Below, one piece after another: positions 27,991 through 37,459 of a stretch of DNA of 64,000 bases (positions are counted from its first letter, which is position 1; each line of letters starts with the position of its first letter). Position numbers and translations under genes: made by a program. The stretch is from an uncultured Paracoccaceae bacterium (GTDB lineage Bacteria > Pseudomonadota > Alphaproteobacteria > Rhodobacterales > Rhodobacteraceae). Below the pieces are notes generated by a model. That model saw only the letters and a list, made by a program, of their open reading frames with translations, was not told the DNA's origin and did not search any database. Where the stretch lies: assembly GCA_938005545.1 (NCBI GenBank), contig CALKXV010000023.1:1-64000 (forward strand), in the 5' to 3' direction.

Positions 27991-29487
27991 ATGAATAAAT
28001 CAATCAGAAATCTCACCCGTTTTCCGGTAACCAATCCGTGGCGGGCGGGTTTGTCAGCTCAAGAAAAACGTGAAAAGACGAATGTTCGCGGCATGCTTGG
28101 AAAAGTGCTTGCCGCAACCATATGTTTGTCAGCTCTGGCAGTTCCATCTCTCGCACCCGCCGCGGATGGCTATGCCGGCGGCAAGGCACGCGTGAACAAA
28201 TCGGCTGGGTTGCGTGCCCAAACGGAATTTTTGGCGTCGTCGTCGTGCCGTCTTGATGCGGGAATTGATGCGGCTGCCGCGCGTGCTGATCTTATCAAGG
28301 CACGGAAAACGTTTGAGAATGTTCTAAGTGGCCTAGAGCATGGCGATCCCATGCTTGGTATCCCGACCGCCGAAAGCAGGCCGAAAAGCCTGGTTGCCTT
28401 GAAGGAAGTGAGTGGTGTGCTTGCGTCGATGAACAGCGCGCTTGATAATCTGGCTTCTGGTTTCGGAAAGCCCGGTGATGCAAATTCAGTTGAGGTCGTT
28501 CGGGCATCTTTGCGCGACAAAACCTTTGTTCTGGCATCAGAAATTTCGGGGCAATATTCTGATCCGGACGAATTGTTGCAGAGTGATGCCATCACATTGG
28601 ATTTCGCGGGTCGCCAGTTGGGCCTTGCGCATCGAATTGCAAGGACGGCATGCCAATTGTATAGGAATCCCAATGATCACGATGCGCGCGATGAATTGAA
28701 AGAAACGGTCGCGCTTCTCGAAAATTCGTTGGATGCTTTGCAAAATGGGTATCCCGCAGCCGCTATCAGCGCGCCACCAACCGATGCTGTCAGAGAAAGC
28801 CTGAATGCCGCCTATTTGCATTGGTCGGAAGCGCGACCATTGTACAATGAAATGATTGCCGGCGCGAAACCAAGCGAAGACGACGTCATGAAAGCTGCCG
28901 ACTTTGCGGTTTCGTTTGGCAAAGAGATGAACAATGCGATCACTCTTTATCTAATCGCAAGCCCCGGCCAGGATGGAGTTTATCGTGTTCCTCTTGAGGA
29001 GTACGCGCGAACACAACTGTCCAAGTGGCTGAAAAATGAGGAGCTGCTTGCGGCACTTCGTGCGCAGAATGTTGCGAATGCGGGTATCACCGAAGATCAG
29101 GTCATCGCCCTTGATCTAGACTGGCGCGCGCAGAAAGGCGAAGGCGGCGGCGAGCTAACAGAACGCCTGATGTCTCATCCTGTTTCGGTATGGTTGAAGG
29201 ACAAACAAGACGCGACGACCGGTTTTGTCACCGAGGTCTTTGTGATGGACAACAAGGGTCTGAACGTTGCCCAAAGCGAAATTACTTCGGACTACTGGCA
29301 GGGCGACGAAGCTAAGTGGCAGCAGACTTACTTGGCTGGCCCAAATGCGCTTCATATCAGTGAAGTCGAGTTTGATGACAGCACCGGTTACTATCAATCT
29401 CAGGCGTCCATGACGATCATTGACCCGACCACAAATGAACCCATCGGTGCCATAACGTTTGGCATCAATGTCCAAAGCTTAATGTAG
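27991..29487 (+). CDS. Exported protein with two PilJ-N-like repeats and extra C-terminal sensor-like domain
   Basis: Hydrophobic leader then 'ARVNKSAGLRAQTEFLASSSC', 'SEISGQYSDPDELLQSDAITLDFAGRQLGLAHRIARTAC'; C-terminus 'VTEVFVMDNKGLNVAQSEITSDYWQGDEAKWQQTY' resembles Cache/PAS-like sensors. Confidence 0.65.
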   Translation: MNKSIRNLTRFPVTNPWRAGLSAQEKREKTNVRGMLGKVLAATICLSALAVPSLAPAADGYAGGKARVNKSAGLRAQTEFLASSSCRLDAGIDAAAARADLIKARKTFENVLSGLEHGDPMLGIPTAESRPKSLVALKEVSGVLASMNSALDNLASGFGKPGDANSVEVVRASLRDKTFVLASEISGQYSDPDELLQSDAITLDFAGRQLGLAHRIARTACQLYRNPNDHDARDELKETVALLENSLDALQNGYPAAAISAPPTDAVRESLNAAYLHWSEARPLYNEMIAGAKPSEDDVMKAADFAVSFGKEMNNAITLYLIASPGQDGVYRVPLEEYARTQLSKWLKNEELLAALRAQNVANAGITEDQVIALDLDWRAQKGEGGGELTERLMSHPVSVWLKDKQDATTGFVTEVFVMDNKGLNVAQSEITSDYWQGDEAKWQQTYLAGPNALHISEVEFDDSTGYYQSQASMTIIDPTTNEPIGAITFGINVQSLM

Positions 29488-29502
29488 CCCATCATGCAAA
29501 CC

Positions 29503-29533
29503 TGGCTGGCTGCCCGTTCCGGGTGGCCAGCCA
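29503..29533 (+). terminator. Hairpin after the first PilJ-N-like gene
   Basis: TGGCTGGCTGCCCG-TTC-CGGGTGGCCAGCCA. Confidence 0.6.
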
Positions 29534-29883
29534 AGGCAAACCAAACTACAGAATCTGGTGTGTTGAAAATCGCTCCTGAAAGAGCGACGCGAGCAGCAAC
29601 AAGGATTTTGTCACGGTTTTGCCAGAATCAGACCGAGGCAATACATTGGTCGTCGCGGCGCGGCTGAGAGATTTCTGCCAACGAACCAAGCCTATCGCGC
29701 CATTTCAAGCCCCGTTTCAGTAATTTGGTTCGCACAGACTCACGTTTGGCTGTGCCCGAAGTCGGAGTGCGGGGGCCAATTCCTTCCATTTTTCTGTCCA
29801 AATTTAATCAATTTACCAATTTAGAACGTCGATGTGCGGTGAGCTACGGTTGGTTCACCCTTTTTAACGAGTGGAGCAGATCT

Positions 29884-30795
29884 ATGCATCGAACGACCAA
29901 CTTCTCTTTTCCTAAATTCAGCACTGGGGTTGCGGCAATTCTATGCGTTTCGATGCTTGGTCTCGCTCCGGTATCGTTAAGCGCTGCACAAGGTGCTGAT
30001 GGCGGAAACGAACGCATAAACTTTTCAGGTAAGCTTCGCATGCTTTCGCAGCGGGTTGCCGCATCTGCCTGCAACTATAATGCAGGCGTTGCGAAGGAAG
30101 ACAGTCTTGCTGTGTTGTCCGGTGCACAAACTGAATTCAACAAAATCACGAGAGCCCTAGAGCATGGCGACGCGGAATTGCGCATGAATGGCGCTGAAAC
30201 ACGCCGCAAGACGCTCCATGCGCTGGAAAACCTGCATGGCGAATGGGACACCATTGACGCCGCGGTCGATAACATTGTTGGTGGCAACGACGTCCAACAG
30301 AATGTTGGCGTGATATCAGAACACAATATGGCGTTGCTGTCGCAAGCCAAGCTGTTGGTAAGCGAGATTTCAGGGCAGTATTCGAACCCCATCGAGATGG
30401 TTCAAGCCGACGCCCTGTTGATCGACTTTGCGGGCCGTCAGCGGATGTTGACCCAGAAGATGTCAAAGGAAAGTTGTGAGGCATGGAGCGGGGACGCAGC
30501 CGCGTCCGAAGCCCTTGCCGGCACTATGAACATGTACGAAGCGTCGCTGGCAGCGCTTCTCGGCGGTATGGCGGCAGCAGGCATCAGACCCCCCCCGACC
30601 GAAGAAATTCGCAGCAGTCTGGACGACATTTGGTCGGATTGGTCAGAGCTGAAGCCCGAACTTGAAAATGCAGTTGCCAATGTTCCTGCATCACCTGAAC
30701 ACCGCTCCGACGTGTTTACAAAGCTTAATGTCATGTTGGTTGAGATGAACGAGGTCGTTGGATTGTACACCAAGTTCGTGAAATCCGCACGTTGA
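29884..30795 (+). CDS. Exported soluble protein with two PilJ-N-like repeats
   Basis: Signal peptide; 'ERINFSGKLRMLSQRVAASAC' and 'LLIDFAGRQRMLTQKMSKESC'. Confidence 0.75.
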   Translation: MHRTTNFSFPKFSTGVAAILCVSMLGLAPVSLSAAQGADGGNERINFSGKLRMLSQRVAASACNYNAGVAKEDSLAVLSGAQTEFNKITRALEHGDAELRMNGAETRRKTLHALENLHGEWDTIDAAVDNIVGGNDVQQNVGVISEHNMALLSQAKLLVSEISGQYSNPIEMVQADALLIDFAGRQRMLTQKMSKESCEAWSGDAAASEALAGTMNMYEASLAALLGGMAAAGIRPPPTEEIRSSLDDIWSDWSELKPELENAVANVPASPEHRSDVFTKLNVMLVEMNEVVGLYTKFVKSAR

Positions 30796-30815
30796 GATCG
30801 GGTCAAAGTACCGCT

Positions 30816-30866
30816 AAATGAGATGGCTGCCCTCCCCAGAGTTTCTGGTGGGGCAGCCCATTTCGT
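30816..30866 (+). terminator. Terminator after the second PilJ-N-like gene
   Basis: AAATGAGATGGCTGCCCTCCCCAGA-gtt-TCTGGTGGGGCAGCCCATTTCGTTT. Confidence 0.7.
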
Positions 30867-31126
30867 TTGCGCAGAACGCCCAAATTGGCAGCATGGCGAG
30901 CCTCAATTCGCCAGTTTTTCCACCCTAACAAACATGTCAAAACGCGTGATGTGCCGGTCAAGGGAAACGGGGCAATCGGCGGTTTCGATGAAAAATTGGG
31001 CGGTAGATTCTCAAGAATGATAGATTCGTATGTGCTTTTGATGGTATAGCATTTGCGACACTTCGTGGAATCCTTCACGTTAGCGCCACAGAGAAAACGA
31101 ATCTGTGATTTCTTGGGAGGATAAAC

Positions 31127-32419
31127 ATGAAATCTCTACGTAACACGGCTCTCGGCCTGTCGCTTGTCGTTGCAAGTGCGCCGTTTGCGATGGCTGACGG
31201 CCACGCAAAAGAACTGACAATCGCGATCGTGAACAACGGTCACATGATCAACATGCAAAAAGTTGCCGAAGCCTACACTGAAGAGACCGGTGTTAAGCTG
31301 AACTGGGTTTCGCTGGAAGAAGGCGTTTTGCGCGAGCAGGTCACGTCCGACACAGCAACCGGTGGTGGTCAGTACGACATCATCAACATCGGCATGCAGG
31401 AAGCTCCTATCTGGGGTGCTGCTGGCTGGATCGAACCACTTGAGTTCGGCGCTGACTATGACGTTGAAGACATTCTGCCTGCGATGCGCGCTGGTCTGTC
31501 CCACGAGGGCACACTTTATGCGGCACCGTTCTATGGTGAATCGTCGATGGTCATGTACCGCAAAGACCTGATGGACGCTGCTGGCGTTTCCATTGCTGAC
31601 AACGACAGCTGGGAAAATGTGAAAGCGGCTGCCGCTGCAATCCACGACCCAGACAACGGCGTTTACGGTGCTTGCTTGCGCGGTAAGCCAGGCTGGGGCG
31701 ACAACGGTGCGTTCATCACAACCGTTGCAAACTCCTTCGGCGCGTCGTGGTTCGACAAAGACTATAAGCCACAGCTTGATTCCCCTGAATGGAATGCAGC
31801 CGTGAACTTCTACGTTGATTTCCTGGGCACATATGGTCCTCCAGGTTCGGAAGGCAACTCGTTCAACGAGATCCTTGCGCTTTACAACGAAGGCAAGTGT
31901 GGCCTGTGGATCGACGCTACAATCGCCGCTTCTTTCTTGGAAGTAGACGGTGTTGCATACGCTCAGTCGCCTAACGCTGGTAACCCAGTTGGCGCGAACT
32001 GGTTGTGGGCATGGGCCATGGCTGTTCCTGCTGGAACACCCAACGCTGAAGAAGCAAAAGCCTTCATCGAATGGGCGACGTCGAAAGACTACGTTCAGGC
32101 CGTTGGTAACCACCCTGACTTTGGCTGGGGTTCTGTCCCAACAGGTCAGCGTGCGTCGACATATGCGCTTCCTGAGTTCCAGGCCGTTGCAAAATTCGCA
32201 GCCGCTGAAATGGCAGCGATCGATAGTGCTGCTCCAGAAGCCACAGACCTGAAGCCATACGTTGGTGTTCAGTTTGTTGCGATCCCTGAGTTCCCAGAGA
32301 TCGGCAGCGCATTTGGTCAGGAAATGGCAGCCGCTCTTTCCGGTGCCAAGTCGGTTGAAGACGCTCTGGCAGCAGCGCAAGCCGCAGCCGTCGCTATCAT
32401 GGACGAAGCTGGCTACTAA
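31127..32419 (+). CDS. smoE: Polyol/sugar ABC transporter substrate-binding protein
   Basis: Signal peptide; extracellular solute-binding family 1 features; first gene of a polyol-type operon. Confidence 0.82.
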   Translation: MKSLRNTALGLSLVVASAPFAMADGHAKELTIAIVNNGHMINMQKVAEAYTEETGVKLNWVSLEEGVLREQVTSDTATGGGQYDIINIGMQEAPIWGAAGWIEPLEFGADYDVEDILPAMRAGLSHEGTLYAAPFYGESSMVMYRKDLMDAAGVSIADNDSWENVKAAAAAIHDPDNGVYGACLRGKPGWGDNGAFITTVANSFGASWFDKDYKPQLDSPEWNAAVNFYVDFLGTYGPPGSEGNSFNEILALYNEGKCGLWIDATIAASFLEVDGVAYAQSPNAGNPVGANWLWAWAMAVPAGTPNAEEAKAFIEWATSKDYVQAVGNHPDFGWGSVPTGQRASTYALPEFQAVAKFAAAEMAAIDSAAPEATDLKPYVGVQFVAIPEFPEIGSAFGQEMAAALSGAKSVEDALAAAQAAAVAIMDEAGY

Positions 32420-32442
32420 GCTTCGCCCAACACGACAAGACG

Positions 32443-32464
32443 GCCCGGCGGCTTGCCGCCGGGC
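32443..32464 (+). terminator. Perfect intercistronic hairpin between SBP and permease genes
   Basis: GCCCGGCGGC-TT-GCCGCCGGGC. Confidence 0.75.
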
Positions 32465-32591
32465 TGATCCATCCCCCGATCTTTCCGATTGTCTGGCTTG
32501 AGTGCACCTATGCGATGCGTCCGCCCGACAAGCGACCAATTGCAGCTACGTACCGCCAGAAAAACAACTGCTTCGCAAGGGTTCCAGAGCC

Positions 32592-33530
32592 ATGTCCGAT
32601 CGTTCGATACCACGCCTACTCCAAACGCCGGCGGTTATCCTTTTGTTGTTCTGGATGCTGGTTCCGCTGAGCATGACGCTTTTCTTTTCGTTCATCCGCT
32701 ATGTGCTGAACAGCACGCGTCGCCCCGAATGGACGTCACCAAGTTTGGAAAACTGGCGGGGCTTCGGAAACTATGAATATGTATTGAATAACAAGGATTT
32801 CTGGTTCGCAATCCAGAATTCGGTCTTTATCGTTACCAGCATTCTAATCATCACCGTTATCTTTGGCCTAGCGATTGCAGTGCTGATCAACCGCTCATTC
32901 CCCGGTCGCGGCATTGTACGTGTCCTGCTGATTTCGCCCTTCTTTGTGATGCCCGCAGTGAACGCGGTTTTGTGGATCAACATGATCCTTGATCCGGTTT
33001 TGGGTCTGAACGGCGTCGCCGTCGGTGGCATCAACAACATTGTCGACGGGTTGCGCGATTTCCCGGTGCTTGGCGCATTCTTTTCGCTGTGGCCAGAATT
33101 TGAACCGATCTCTTTCCGCGCCACACAAACCTCGGCTTACGCGGTCATCATGATGGTGTCTTGGCAATGGACGCCCTTTGCGGTTTTGATCTTTATGACC
33201 TCGCTTCAGTCCGAAGATGAGTCACAAAAAGAAGCGGCGACGCTTGATGGCGCAAGCCCCTGGTCGCAGTTTATCAATCTTACGGTTCCGCATCTGGCCC
33301 GTCCGATTGCGATTGTGGTCATGATCCAGTCGATCTTTCATCTGTCGCTTTATGCGGAAATTGAGATTGTAAGCCGCGGCAACGGGAACAAGAACCTGCC
33401 GTATCTCATCGGTGAGTTTTCTTCGAACAACATTGGCGCCGCAAGTGCGACCGGCATTTTCGCAGTCATCCTGGCCAACATCATCGCGATCTTCTTGTTG
33501 CGCATGGTTGGCAAAAGCTTGATGGATTAG
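32592..33530 (+). CDS. smoF: ABC sugar permease (MalF/SmoF-like)
   Basis: Six TM; EAA loop 'EAATLDGASPWSQFINLTVPHL'. Confidence 0.85.
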   Translation: MSDRSIPRLLQTPAVILLLFWMLVPLSMTLFFSFIRYVLNSTRRPEWTSPSLENWRGFGNYEYVLNNKDFWFAIQNSVFIVTSILIITVIFGLAIAVLINRSFPGRGIVRVLLISPFFVMPAVNAVLWINMILDPVLGLNGVAVGGINNIVDGLRDFPVLGAFFSLWPEFEPISFRATQTSAYAVIMMVSWQWTPFAVLIFMTSLQSEDESQKEAATLDGASPWSQFINLTVPHLARPIAIVVMIQSIFHLSLYAEIEIVSRGNGNKNLPYLIGEFSSNNIGAASATGIFAVILANIIAIFLLRMVGKSLMD

Positions 33531-33541
33531 GGAGCAGATTG

Positions 33542-34378
33542 ATGGCAGCCGTTACCGAACGTTCAAGACTAAGCGACTTTATGTGGCCCGCCCTTGCGTG
33601 GATCGTCGCGTTGGTCTTTTTCTTCCCGATCTTCTGGTTGGTTTTCACCAGCTTTAAGACCGATGCCGATGCCGTGAAGCCTGAACACCTGTTCTTCTTT
33701 ACGCCGACGTTGGAAAACTACACCAACATGACCGAGAACTATGATTACTGGCGTTTCGCCACGAATTCGGTGATCACCTCGACCTTCGCCACTTTGTTCG
33801 CGCTGGCTGTTGGCGTGCCGTGCGCCTATGCCATGGCCTTCAACCCCAGCAAGCACACCAAAGATATCCTGATGTGGATGCTGTCGACTAAAATGCTGCC
33901 CGCGGCGGCTGTGCTATACCCTATGACGTTTCTGACAAAGAACTTCCTGGGAATTTTTGACACACATTTCCTGGTGATTTTGGTGTTATGTCTGATCAAC
34001 CTGCCGATCGCGATCTGGATGCTGTTCACCTACTTCAAGGAAATCCCGAAAGAAATCATCGAAGCCTCCAAGATGGACGGCGTCACCACATGGGGCGAAA
34101 TCAAGGATATCCTGATCCCGCTGGCGTGGGGTGGCGTTGCTTCGACCGCGCTTTTGACATTCATCTTCTGCTGGAACGAAGCTTATTGGACAGTGCGCCT
34201 GACCACGGTTGATGCCGCGACTTTGTCAAAGCTGATCGAAGGCAACCGCGCGCCCGAGGGGCTTTTCTTTGGTCGTCTGGCTGCCGTATCCACTGCCGCA
34301 GTTGGCCCAATCGTCGTTCTGGGCTGGTTCTGTCAAAAGCAGTTGGTGCAAGGCCTGACATTCGGTGCGGTGAAGTAA
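33542..34378 (+). CDS. smoG: ABC sugar permease (MalG/SmoG-like)
   Basis: EAA loop 'EIIEASKMDGVTTWGEIKDILIPLAWGG'. Confidence 0.85.
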   Translation: MAAVTERSRLSDFMWPALAWIVALVFFFPIFWLVFTSFKTDADAVKPEHLFFFTPTLENYTNMTENYDYWRFATNSVITSTFATLFALAVGVPCAYAMAFNPSKHTKDILMWMLSTKMLPAAAVLYPMTFLTKNFLGIFDTHFLVILVLCLINLPIAIWMLFTYFKEIPKEIIEASKMDGVTTWGEIKDILIPLAWGGVASTALLTFIFCWNEAYWTVRLTTVDAATLSKLIEGNRAPEGLFFGRLAAVSTAAVGPIVVLGWFCQKQLVQGLTFGAVK

Positions 34379-35142
34379 TGACACTTGATGCGGCTCCCAC
34401 AGATTTGAGCGGACGGGTGGCGTTTGTCACGGGTGCCGCAGGTGGCATCGGGGCAAGTGCTGTTGAGCATTTTGCCGCTTTGGGCGCAAAAGTTTATGCA
34501 ACTGATGTGGCTGAAAAATTTGATGGCCCCGCAACCTATCGCGCTTTTGAAATGCTGGACGATGCCAGCCTGTCTGCCTGTCTGGATTGGATCGGCGAGA
34601 TTGAGCCCGACATTCTGTTCAACAACGCTGCCCTGTTCGATATGGGCAGCATTCTGGAGGCGGGTGATCTGGCGCAATTGGATCGGTTGTTCGGCGTCAA
34701 TGTCCGGGCGTTTTACGCGATCATGCAGGCAGCGTCGAAATCTATGGTGTCCGTGGGCAAGGCCGGTTCAATCATCAATATGGCCAGCCAAGCCGGTCAC
34801 CGTGGGGAAGCACTTGTCGCACATTATTGTGCCACGAAGGCTGCGGTGATCAGTTATACTCAGTCAGCTGCTTTGGCGCTGGCACCTCACAAAATCCGCG
34901 TGAATGCAATCAGTCCCGGCGTGATTGACACCCCTATGTGGAAAACCGTCGACGGGCTTTTTGCCAAGTTCGAGGGCAAAGAGCCGGGCCAGAAGAAACG
35001 CGAAGTCGGCGCGGCGGTTCCTTTGGGGTACATGGGCGCGCCATCCGATATTGCGCGTGCCGCTGTTTTCCTAGCCTCCGACCAATCCGCCTATATGACG
35101 GCTCAAACTATTGGGGTCGATGGCGGGAACGTGTTGAGGTAA
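34378..35142 (+). CDS. smoS: SDR-family polyol (sorbitol/L-iditol) dehydrogenase
   Basis: 'FVTGAAGGIGAS', 'NNAALFD', 'YCATKAAVISYTQSAALALAPHKIRVNAISPGVIDTPMW'; TAATG overlap with the permease. Confidence 0.8.
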   Translation: MTLDAAPTDLSGRVAFVTGAAGGIGASAVEHFAALGAKVYATDVAEKFDGPATYRAFEMLDDASLSACLDWIGEIEPDILFNNAALFDMGSILEAGDLAQLDRLFGVNVRAFYAIMQAASKSMVSVGKAGSIINMASQAGHRGEALVAHYCATKAAVISYTQSAALALAPHKIRVNAISPGVIDTPMWKTVDGLFAKFEGKEPGQKKREVGAAVPLGYMGAPSDIARAAVFLASDQSAYMTAQTIGVDGGNVLR

Positions 35143-35147
35143 CGCGC

Positions 35148-36041
35148 ATGTCGATTATTGAACCTGAAATCGAAATGGTGGATCGCAGCGCCCGGTCTAT
35201 CCGCTATCTGGAACACGGATGGCCGACCGAGCTGTGTCGTTGGCATGCCCACGAGGAATACGAACTGCACTTGGTTGTTGAAACCCGCGGTAAAGCCTTT
35301 GTCGGTGATTACATCGGTGATTTCAAAGCTGGCGATTTGTTCATGACGGGGCCGAACTTGCCTCATAATTGGATCACGGATCAAGTCTGGTCGGAACCTG
35401 TCGAAACCCGCGACATGCTGGTTCAGTTCAGCCACGAAAGTGTTGAAAAACTTGCCGAGGGTTTTCCTGAGTTTGCGCAGGTTCTTCAGCTGTTGCAGCT
35501 TGCTCAAAGCGGCATCTTCTTCGAAGGGTTCAATCCGACTTTCGCGCGTGGGCACATGGAAGCCATTCGCGACAACAAAGGCGCCGAACGCATTCTGGCC
35601 TTCGTGCGGTTTTTGGTGCGTTTGAACGAACATGCGGAAAAGAAAACGCTTTCGGTCGCAAAACTTATCCATCCCAAAGGTGGAAGCAAGCAGGCCCGGA
35701 TTGCGCTGGTCGTGGACCACATCACCAAGAACTTCAAAGAACAGTTTTCTGTCGCCCAAGCAGCCGAAATGGCGAATATGACCGAGATTACGTTTAGCCG
35801 AAACTTCCAGTCGGTCACCGGCCACGGGTTTGTCGAATTTTTGAACCGAATTCGCATCGGGCAGGCCTGTGGCATGCTTTATGCCTCGGACGACCAGATC
35901 ATTTTGATTGCGCCGAAAGTCGGGTTCAAAAACCTGGCCAATTTCAACCGTCATTTCCAAAAGATCAAAGGAATGACGCCGTCCGAATATCGCGAAATCG
36001 CGCGTAAGGATCTTGCACCGCAAACGGAGACGGTGACATGA
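35148..36041 (+). CDS. AraC-family regulator with cupin-like N-terminus
   Basis: 'RWHAHEEYELHLVVETRGKAFVGDYIGDFKAGDLFMTGPNLPHNW' plus C-terminal AraC HTH. Confidence 0.9.
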   Translation: MSIIEPEIEMVDRSARSIRYLEHGWPTELCRWHAHEEYELHLVVETRGKAFVGDYIGDFKAGDLFMTGPNLPHNWITDQVWSEPVETRDMLVQFSHESVEKLAEGFPEFAQVLQLLQLAQSGIFFEGFNPTFARGHMEAIRDNKGAERILAFVRFLVRLNEHAEKKTLSVAKLIHPKGGSKQARIALVVDHITKNFKEQFSVAQAAEMANMTEITFSRNFQSVTGHGFVEFLNRIRIGQACGMLYASDDQIILIAPKVGFKNLANFNRHFQKIKGMTPSEYREIARKDLAPQTETVT

Positions 36042-37459
36042 ACCGCACGACGCATTCCCCAATATTCGCAACACGTTACGACAGATCAGCGTGCCAATTG
36101 GGCGTTGTCCATTTGGGCTTTGGTGCGTTTCACCGGGCGCATCAGGCTGTTTACTTTGACGATTATATGCATGCGACCGGTGATCTGAACTGGGGCATTG
36201 CAGCGGTCAATCTGCGCAGCTCGGAAGCGCAGCATTTTAAGACGGCCGCCGAAGACATTGAACGCCACGACGGTTACTTCCTGAAGTCCTATTCCGCTGA
36301 TGGCCACGTCGAACTTCGCCGCGTTCGGTCCCATGTGCATTTCGCCGACTGGAGCCTTGCGCGCGAGGAAACAGAGGCGGTTCTGGCGAAATCATCCGTT
36401 CATCTGGTTACGGTTACAGTGACCGAAAGCGGATATTACACGGACCCGAACGGCGATCTGAACCTCGCGGACGTAACCATTATGTCTGAGGTTGCTGGCG
36501 GCGAAAGCGAAAGCGTTTATGGCTATCTGCGGGCTGCACTTTCGGCACGCGTTGCGGCGACAGGCGCACCGCTCACGATTGCCTGTTGTGATAACATCCG
36601 ACAGAACGGGAAAATGCTGCACCGAAATTTGCTGGCCTATCTCAAGGCCTGCGGTGATCAAAGCCTTGCGCATTGGGTCGAGGCGAACGTTGCATTCCCA
36701 TGTTCTATGGTTGATCGGATCACACCGCGCAGCCCGGCTGGTTTAAGCGATGAACTTTCAGCGCTCATTGGCAAATCCGTGACCTCGCCGATCATGGCCG
36801 AAGATTTCATCCAATGGGTTCTTCAGGACAAAGCGGCGGGCTTGATGCCGAAACTGGCCAAAGCCAATGTCACGGTGACGCCTGATGTTGATCCTTACGA
36901 AGAAACCAAGATCAGGGTTTTAAACGGCGGTCACACGGCGCTAGCCTATATGGCAGCCCTGGAAGGCCTTGAGACATTCGATGCCGCCATGCGCGTGCCG
37001 GATCTAAACGCCCACTTTCAAGCGTTTGAAACAAAAGAAGTTCTGCCAGCGATCACAATTGATTTACCGTTCTCGAAAGATGAGTACCTGGCGGATATTG
37101 CGCGCCGATTTGGCAATGCCGCGATTGGCGATACGGTTGCGCGCATCTGTGCGGACGGCATGGCGAAGTTTCCGATCTTCATTCGCCCGACTTTGGAAGG
37201 GTGTTTTGCGCAAGGCATCGTTCCGATCTATTCCATCAAATCTATCGCGAGCTGGTATGTGTTTGCCCGCCACGTTGCGTCGGGTAGGATCCCATTTGAA
37301 TATGTAGAACCAAGTTGGGACGATCTGAGCGCGATGTTGGGCAACGACAGCTTTGTCACCAGCCCACAGCTTTGGGGTGACATCCCTGACACCTATCCTG
37401 AATTCGCCGATGCGTTGCGGCGCCAAATAACTGAATTGGAGGCAAAATGGCCGGTCTGA
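36038..37459 (+). CDS. mtlK: Mannitol 2-dehydrogenase-family protein
   Basis: '[21 protein letters not shown]', '[17 protein letters not shown]', 'VDRITPRS', '[15 protein letters not shown]'. Confidence 0.9.
   Translation: MNRTTHSPIFATRYDRSACQLGVVHLGFGAFHRAHQAVYFDDYMHATGDLNWGIAAVNLRSSEAQHFKTAAEDIERHDGYFLKSYSADGHVELRRVRSHVHFADWSLAREETEAVLAKSSVHLVTVTVTESGYYTDPNGDLNLADVTIMSEVAGGESESVYGYLRAALSARVAATGAPLTIACCDNIRQNGKMLHRNLLAYLKACGDQSLAHWVEANVAFPCSMVDRITPRSPAGLSDELSALIGKSVTSPIMAEDFIQWVLQDKAAGLMPKLAKANVTVTPDVDPYEETKIRVLNGGHTALAYMAALEGLETFDAAMRVPDLNAHFQAFETKEVLPAITIDLPFSKDEYLADIARRFGNAAIGDTVARICADGMAKFPIFIRPTLEGCFAQGIVPIYSIKSIASWYVFARHVASGRIPFEYVEPSWDDLSAMLGNDSFVTSPQLWGDIPDTYPEFADALRRQITELEAKWPV

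Noticed and set aside
17134-30795. Type VI secretion cluster
   Set aside because: Kinase, FHA and PP2C are present but no TssB/C/D/K/L/M, ClpV or VgrG-like proteins are visible in the window
31136-32539. 467-aa minus-strand ORF
   Set aside because: Fully antisense to the well-supported smoE-like SBP; composition (Cys/Arg/Val-rich, no domain) is that of a shadow ORF
35103-36074. 323-aa minus-strand ORF
   Set aside because: Antisense to a clear AraC-family regulator
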